A stretch of DNA of 64,000 nt from Candidatus Peregrinibacteria bacterium GW2011_GWC2_39_14. Its GTDB lineage: Bacteria; Patescibacteriota; Gracilibacteria; UBA1369; UBA12463. Both the position numbers and the translations under genes were made by a program. Where the stretch lies: contig LBWJ01000011.1 of NCBI GenBank assembly GCA_000993595.1, forward strand, positions 36,001 through 100,000, given 5' to 3'. This document shows positions 58,531 through 64,000 of this stretch, one piece after another. The number at the start of each line of letters is the position of its first letter. Position 1 is the stretch's first letter. The notes under the pieces are model-generated. The model did no database searches, was not told the origin of the DNA, and was given only the letters and a program-made list of their open reading frames with translations.

Positions 58531-58926
58531 ATGAATGACGTTCTAAAATACTTATTCTCCCCTGCTCCAGGCGTAAAATTTAGTTTCTACGCAGTGTTTC
58601 TAGCACTTTTTTTAGCACTATTGGCAGGCGCATTAATATCAAGATTCTTAATCAAAAAACACAAAAATCCGGCATTTAAAAAGAATTTCGGAGACGTGCC
58701 TTTAAATTTATTATATTTCGCAGCAATAATAGGGTTTCTTGTATTTTCACGCTACGAAAATATCGCATTCTTCAGCATGAGGTTCATGCTTTATTTTACT
58801 CTTTTAATATTTGTTTACTGGACAGGCAAGCAAGTCTACACATTCTTCAAAAAATATAAAAAAGAAAGCAAAGAAATTGCCGCCAAAATGAACGTTCCAA
58901 AATACACAACTAAAAAGCATAGATAG
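58531..58926 (+). CDS. Small multi-spanning membrane protein
   Basis: 131-aa ORF, several hydrophobic segments, follows lgt by 5 nt. Confidence 0.6.
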   Translation: MNDVLKYLFSPAPGVKFSFYAVFLALFLALLAGALISRFLIKKHKNPAFKKNFGDVPLNLLYFAAIIGFLVFSRYENIAFFSMRFMLYFTLLIFVYWTGKQVYTFFKKYKKESKEIAAKMNVPKYTTKKHR

Positions 58927-59629
58927 AGCCTTCTTCCATAATCTTGAACTCAAAAACTTTTCCGGATTTTTCCTTATAAAAAACCTTACCGGCTTTTGAA
59001 ATAAATGCGTCTCCTTCTTTATAATCACGAAGCGAATAGCAGTTTTGCATCAACTGATCACAAAAAAACAGCCTTTTATCGCGAACAAAAAGCAAGCTAT
59101 ATCCATCTGAAAATAATTTCACCATTGTAACGGGAGAATACATTCTTGAAATAAGTTTTTTCACGCCACTGGAATTAACAAACCAAACTTCATTACCATT
59201 AGAATAAACGTCTCTATCAGTATAAATCTCGTTTTCAAACTTAAAAGTCGGGTCAAGAACAACCTCTTTAAAAACGATTTTATCCGGCATAAGGATGACT
59301 GAGTCTATTTTTGAAACCAAATCATTACTAACGTTCAAAAATGCTTTAAAATCAAAATACGAAGGCCCCTTTATGACTACGTGGTGAATGCCCGGATTAA
59401 CTCCTCGAATTGTAAAAGGAAGATTATCGGAAACCTTAACATCGTCCAAAAAAACCTCAACACCTTTCAAATGGCCTCCGAGGTCAATAATGCTGGTCTT
59501 TTCAAAATCATTGAGGATCGTGTCGTACCTATAACCATAAATACTCAAAACCATATAAAACCCAACAACAAAAAACCCAATCACAAGAGTTGCCTCGGAA
59601 ATAACCTTTAGAGATGGTCCGAATCGCAT
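58910..59629 (-). CDS. Membrane-anchored protein, PEGA-like region
   Basis: N-terminal TM, GVEVFLDDVKVSDNLPFTIRGVNPGIHHVVIKGPSY. Confidence 0.6.
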   Translation of the reverse strand: MRFGPSLKVISEATLVIGFFVVGFYMVLSIYGYRYDTILNDFEKTSIIDLGGHLKGVEVFLDDVKVSDNLPFTIRGVNPGIHHVVIKGPSYFDFKAFLNVSNDLVSKIDSVILMPDKIVFKEVVLDPTFKFENEIYTDRDVYSNGNEVWFVNSSGVKKLISRMYSPVTMVKLFSDGYSLLFVRDKRLFFCDQLMQNCYSLRDYKEGDAFISKAGKVFYKEKSGKVFEFKIMEEGSIYAF

Positions 59630-59639
59630 TTTATTATGT

Positions 59640-60161
59640 TTATTTCACTTTCACGATCTCATATTCAATAAAACCGGCTGGAGCGGAAACTTTTACAGTT
59701 TCACCATCTTCTTTACCAAGCAAAGCTTTGCCAACAGGCGATTCGTTTGAGATCTTGCCATTTACAGGATCTGCTTCAGTTGAACCAACAACTATATATT
59801 CTTCTGATTCAGCAGACTTTTTCCCAACTCTTCTTATCGTCACAGTGCTGCCAATTCTAACCTGATTTGCAGATTTCTTCTTTTCATCAATAATTTTTGC
59901 ATATTTGACCTTGTCTTCAAGCTCAATAATTCTGCCTTCAACAAAAGCTTGTTCATTTTTGGCATCTTCATATTCAGAGTTTTCAGAAAGATCACCATAA
60001 GTAATAGCTTCCTTAATCCTCTCAACAACGTCTTTTCTTTTAACGTTTTTGAGATTTTCAAGCTCTTCTTGGATCTTTTGAAGACCTTCTTTAGTAACAA
60101 AAGTCATCTTATCGTCGCCAATTTGTCCTCCTCCTTGTGTTTGATTTTGTTCGTCTGCCAT
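59640..60161 (-). CDS. greA: Transcription elongation factor GreA
   Basis: VTKEGLQKIQEELENLK, GDLSENSEYEDAKNEQAFVEGRI, NGKISNESPVGKALLGKEDGETV. Confidence 0.96.
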   Translation of the reverse strand: MADEQNQTQGGGQIGDDKMTFVTKEGLQKIQEELENLKNVKRKDVVERIKEAITYGDLSENSEYEDAKNEQAFVEGRIIELEDKVKYAKIIDEKKKSANQVRIGSTVTIRRVGKKSAESEEYIVVGSTEADPVNGKISNESPVGKALLGKEDGETVKVSAPAGFIEYEIVKVK

Positions 60162-60200
60162 AATTATTTTGGTAATTGATAATTAATATTTGAAACTCGC

Positions 60201-61337
60201 TCAAGGGCGAATTTTTGCACTAAGCGGGTGTTCTTTTAACTTTTGCAAAACCTTTGCTTCAATCTGTCGGATTCTTTCACGCGTAACTTTAAATTCACGA
60301 CCAACTTCTTCCAAAGTATGTCCAACGCCATCTTTAAGCCCAAAACGCATTTCAATAATCTTTCTTTCGCGTGGGGTTAAATATTGAAGCAAACTCAGAA
60401 TATTCTCTTTAACAAGCTGTCTATTTGTATTATCAGATGGGCTCAAAGTATCGTCGTCCTCAATAAAATCGCCCAATTTGCTATCTTCCTCAGCACCAAC
60501 CGGCGCTTCCAAAGAAACAATATCCTGAGAAATCTTAAGAATGTGTTTAATTTTTTTAATATCCATGTCCATTTCAGCCGCAAGCTCTTCAATCAAAGGT
60601 TCGCGACCAAGTTCCTGAACAAGCCTTCTTTGCGTATGAGTAAGCTTATTAATCGTTTCAACCATATGAACCGGAATACGAATCGTTCTGGCTTGATCAG
60701 CAATAGCGCGCGTTATGGCCTGGCGAATCCACCAAGTTGCATATGTCGAAAATTTAAAACCTCTTTTTGCGTCAAACTTTTCAACTGCGCGAAAAAGACC
60801 AATATTCCCTTCCTGAATTAAATCCAAGAAAGAAAGACCGCGTCCAATATATTTTTTAGCAATACTGACGACAAGTCTCAAGTTGGCTTCCGCAAGCTGT
60901 TGTTTTGCAGACTGATCACCCTTAAGAATACGTCTCGCAAGATCAACCTCTTGTTTACCATTCAAAAGTGCAACTTTACCGATTTCACATAAATAAAGCC
61001 TGATTGAATCATTCGCAATCTCATTATAATCAGAAGTTTTCTTCTTTTTATCAACGCGAACAACTTCCGGTGTGACCTCATCTTTTGGCTCTGCATCCCA
61101 AATCATGGAATCAGCCTCTTTCATATCAATAACTTCAACTCCACAATCCAAAAACAAACTATAAATTTCATCCAGAAGGATAACGTCATCTTCCGCATGT
61201 GGAACAGCTTTAAGAAGCTCTTCCTGTGTAATAAAACCTTGTCCACGACCTTTTTTAACAAGATCCTGAACCTCTTTTGGAAAACCGGCCAATCTATCAT
61301 CGGTCGGATGCACTATAAATTTTTTAATTTTTGCCAT
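60201..61337 (-). CDS. rpoD: Primary RNA polymerase sigma factor
   Basis: [109 protein letters not shown]; start MAKIKK at 61337. Confidence 0.97.
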   Translation of the reverse strand: MAKIKKFIVHPTDDRLAGFPKEVQDLVKKGRGQGFITQEELLKAVPHAEDDVILLDEIYSLFLDCGVEVIDMKEADSMIWDAEPKDEVTPEVVRVDKKKKTSDYNEIANDSIRLYLCEIGKVALLNGKQEVDLARRILKGDQSAKQQLAEANLRLVVSIAKKYIGRGLSFLDLIQEGNIGLFRAVEKFDAKRGFKFSTYATWWIRQAITRAIADQARTIRIPVHMVETINKLTHTQRRLVQELGREPLIEELAAEMDMDIKKIKHILKISQDIVSLEAPVGAEEDSKLGDFIEDDDTLSPSDNTNRQLVKENILSLLQYLTPRERKIIEMRFGLKDGVGHTLEEVGREFKVTRERIRQIEAKVLQKLKEHPLSAKIRP

Positions 61338-61350
61338 AAATTCAATTATT

Positions 61351-63144
61351 TTATTTGGAACATAATTTTTGTAGATCATTCAGAAGAGCTTCTCGCCCTC
61401 CCATATCTCCTTTTCTATCAGCCTCTTTGATCATTTTCTTCAGCTCTTCTTTTTTAACAACCATTTTCTTTGAAACAACATGCTGTACAAGCTGATCAAA
61501 ATCCTTCCTAACGGCTTCAGCTTTAATATTTTCGTACCTAGATTCAGCATATAAACTCAAAAAATGTACGCGGTTACGCTCTTGCTCAGAATCTAAATTT
61601 TTCAGAATTGCATCAGTAATAGAACCGTCCTCCGCGCGAATGTTATTATATTGAGTGACAAAGGTTTTGTAAAGCGATTTTAATTCATTTTCAAAATCAT
61701 TTTCATCAATCCTGGAATCAATTGTTGAAAAAAGTTCAGGGTAAAGAAACAATATTGCCAAAATAGTCTCTTCAGCAGACATTTTTTTGATTTGCGCACC
61801 ATCACTATTAACAACCTCTTTTATCTTACTTTGCGGCTGTTTCAAGGCTAAATTCTTATATCTTTCAATTTCATCATAAATCTTTTCTTCTTTAACGTTT
61901 ATTCTTGCGGAAAGACTTCTTACAGCCAAATCTTGAATAATATTGTTTTTTACCGCACTCAAAACAGACATACATTCACGCAAGAATTCCATCAACTGTG
62001 CCTGATCATTCAAATCAAACCTACCGGCCAAATTATCAAAAAACACTTCCAAAAATGGCTTTGCATTCTTGATAGCAGCTTTAAGCTCATCCGGATTCTC
62101 TTTTGCGCTATCGGCGGGATCCTTACCATGCGGAACTTTCAAAAACTTAACCGACATTTCTTGCTCCTGCGCAACAATAAACGCACGCTTGGAAGCTTCT
62201 TGACCAGCATTATCATTATCAAAAGCAAAAATAGCGTTTGAAGTTATCCTTTTAATCATGCGCGCATGCTCCTGCGTAAGGGCAGTCCCGGAACTCGCAA
62301 CAACGTTTTCAATTCCGGACTGAAAAGACATCAAAGTATCCATATAACCCTCAACCACGACAACTTCATCAACATCTTTAATGGCCTTTTTTGCATAATA
62401 AAGTCCGTATAAAACTGACCCCTTATGGTAGATCTCAGTTTCCGGCGAATTCAAATATTTTGGCTCTTGCGCGTCTTTTAAAGCGCGTCCACCAAAAGCA
62501 ATGACATTGCCTGTAGCGTCCGCAATCGGAAACATAAGACGCATTCGAAATTTATCAAAAATCTTATCCGAAGAAACGTCTTTGCTGCTAAACAAACCCG
62601 ATTTAATCATGGCGCTCTTTTGAAAACCTTTTTTGACCAAATGATCAATCAGGCCACTATCATTATCCGGTGCAAAACCAACTTTAAAATGCCTGATTAT
62701 ATTGTCTGCCATTCCTCTGTTTTTCAAGTACAGCATAACCTTTTTACCATCTTCCGTATTCCATAAATTATCAACAAAATATTCTGCAGCAGCCTCGTGC
62801 ATTTGAATCAAAGTTTCCTTCTCGGATTTACTGATTCTTGGCTTATCAGTTTCAATTTTATAATCTTCAAGTTTAAGCCCGGCCCTATCCGCTAAAATTC
62901 GCATTGCGCCCATAAAATCCGTATTCTCAAGCTGTTCGACAAATTTAAACATATCACCACCCTGATGACACCCAAAACAATATGCAATTTGCTTTTCCGG
63001 ACTCACGACAAAACTTGGCGTCTTTTCGTTATGAAAAGGACAACACGCCTTGAAACTTCTGCCGGCACGTTTTAAAGGGATGTAATTTGCAACAACATCC
63101 TCAATAGAAAGCCGAGCCTTTATGTCCGCGACTAAGTCTGCCAT
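61351..63144 (-). CDS. dnaG: DNA primase
   Basis: Zinc finger [45 protein letters not shown]. Confidence 0.97.
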   Translation of the reverse strand: MADLVADIKARLSIEDVVANYIPLKRAGRSFKACCPFHNEKTPSFVVSPEKQIAYCFGCHQGGDMFKFVEQLENTDFMGAMRILADRAGLKLEDYKIETDKPRISKSEKETLIQMHEAAAEYFVDNLWNTEDGKKVMLYLKNRGMADNIIRHFKVGFAPDNDSGLIDHLVKKGFQKSAMIKSGLFSSKDVSSDKIFDKFRMRLMFPIADATGNVIAFGGRALKDAQEPKYLNSPETEIYHKGSVLYGLYYAKKAIKDVDEVVVVEGYMDTLMSFQSGIENVVASSGTALTQEHARMIKRITSNAIFAFDNDNAGQEASKRAFIVAQEQEMSVKFLKVPHGKDPADSAKENPDELKAAIKNAKPFLEVFFDNLAGRFDLNDQAQLMEFLRECMSVLSAVKNNIIQDLAVRSLSARINVKEEKIYDEIERYKNLALKQPQSKIKEVVNSDGAQIKKMSAEETILAILFLYPELFSTIDSRIDENDFENELKSLYKTFVTQYNNIRAEDGSITDAILKNLDSEQERNRVHFLSLYAESRYENIKAEAVRKDFDQLVQHVVSKKMVVKKEELKKMIKEADRKGDMGGREALLNDLQKLCSK

Positions 63145-63166
63145 AGCATAAAATTATATACTCCAA

Positions 63167-63997
63167 TCAGCTCTTAATATCAAGACGTTTGGCCATGACA
63201 AAACCGATCAAAACCATCAAAATCGCCATGATGATAATTGCGACCAACTTCTGCCCACTTCCAATAAAAACCGCAATTCCGCCGAAAACCAAGCTCACAA
63301 AATAAATCGTAAGCATTGCTTTGCGCTCAGAAAAGCCAATCGCAATCAATCTATGGTGAAAATGCCCAAGATCTCCTTTAAATGGCGACTTCCCACTAAG
63401 TAAACGTCTAAATATGGCCCAAACCGCATCCAAAATCGGAAATCCAAGAACAAGAAAAGCTGTCGCAACTTTTCCGCCCGAATAAATTGCCAAAGTGGCT
63501 AAAATAAAACCCAAAAACATGCTTCCCGTATCACCCATTAATATTTTTGGTGGATGAAAGTCAAAGATTAAAAAACTCAAAGCGGCAACAGCAATAACGC
63601 CTGCCATCACAGCAACAACGTGCTGATCAACTAAATTTCCCGGTCGAATCGCAAGCAGAAAAATCGCAGCTCCGGCAATAGCGCTTGTTCCGGAAACCAT
63701 GCCCGGAACTCCATCCAAAAAATTTATCGTATTTATAATCAAAATTACCCAAATAATCGTAAAAATAGCAGATAACAGCGCGAAGCTTAGCTTTGCGCTA
63801 AAAAACATAAATTCAAAACGCTGTGCATCAAGCACAAACGGTGTACCCCCAAACGGATTACTTATTGACAAGATTCCAATTCCGCTAAAAACCAAAATAC
63901 ACGCCGCCAAAACCTGTACAATCAAACGAATCACAGGCTTCACATCAAAAATATCATCCAACAAACTCACAATAAAAATCATCGTTCCGCCAATCAA
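63167..63997 (-). CDS. MraY/WecA-family glycosyl-1-phosphate transferase, truncated by the window end
   Basis: NTINFLDGVPGMVSG, LMGDTGSMFLGFILA, HFHHRLIAIGFSERKAM. Confidence 0.92.
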   Translation of the reverse strand: MIGGTMIFIVSLLDDIFDVKPVIRLIVQVLAACILVFSGIGILSISNPFGGTPFVLDAQRFEFMFFSAKLSFALLSAIFTIIWVILIINTINFLDGVPGMVSGTSAIAGAAIFLLAIRPGNLVDQHVVAVMAGVIAVAALSFLIFDFHPPKILMGDTGSMFLGFILATLAIYSGGKVATAFLVLGFPILDAVWAIFRRLLSGKSPFKGDLGHFHHRLIAIGFSERKAMLTIYFVSLVFGGIAVFIGSGQKLVAIIIMAILMVLIGFVMAKRLDIKS

Positions 63998-64000
63998 AAC

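Noticed and set aside
1-64000. CRISPR array
   Set aside because: No regularly spaced direct repeats and no cas-like proteins found by reading

Overview
AT-rich bacterial chromosome segment read with UGA as a stop. Gene content and order (SLH/S41 peptidase, VirB4-like ATPase, split manC/cupin, SecD-SecF fusion, short dense operons) suggest a Patescibacteria/CPR genome, perhaps Peregrinibacteria-like; this taxonomic call is inference. About 57 protein genes and 4 tRNAs (Leu-UAA, Lys-CUU, Cys-GCA, Arg-UCG) are supported. Most are housekeeping: radA, tatD, nadB, prfA, prmC, rpsU, gyrB, gyrA, rpmE, tgt, ruvA, pgi, purQ, glmS, pyk, ruvC, gpmI, manC, secDF, priA, trpS, pyrG, lgt, greA, rpoD, dnaG. 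No CRISPR array, transposase, integrase or phage module was seen. The main points for follow-up are: (1) a 44.5-50.5 kb locus with two extra sigma-70 paralogs that share an accessory N-terminal domain, near-identical promoters and a shared start-codon leader, plus a linked protein with tandem repeat domains; (2) rpsU (bS21) as the only gene I found with a strong Shine-Dalgarno, while several other genes look leaderless; (3) a SecD-SecF fusion carrying a parvulin domain and an extra hydrophobic insertion; (4) a possible UGA-interrupted ORF; (5) GC-rich structured intergenic elements and repeated GNA-triloop hairpins; (6) a type II toxin-antitoxin pair with a perfect inverted-repeat operator.
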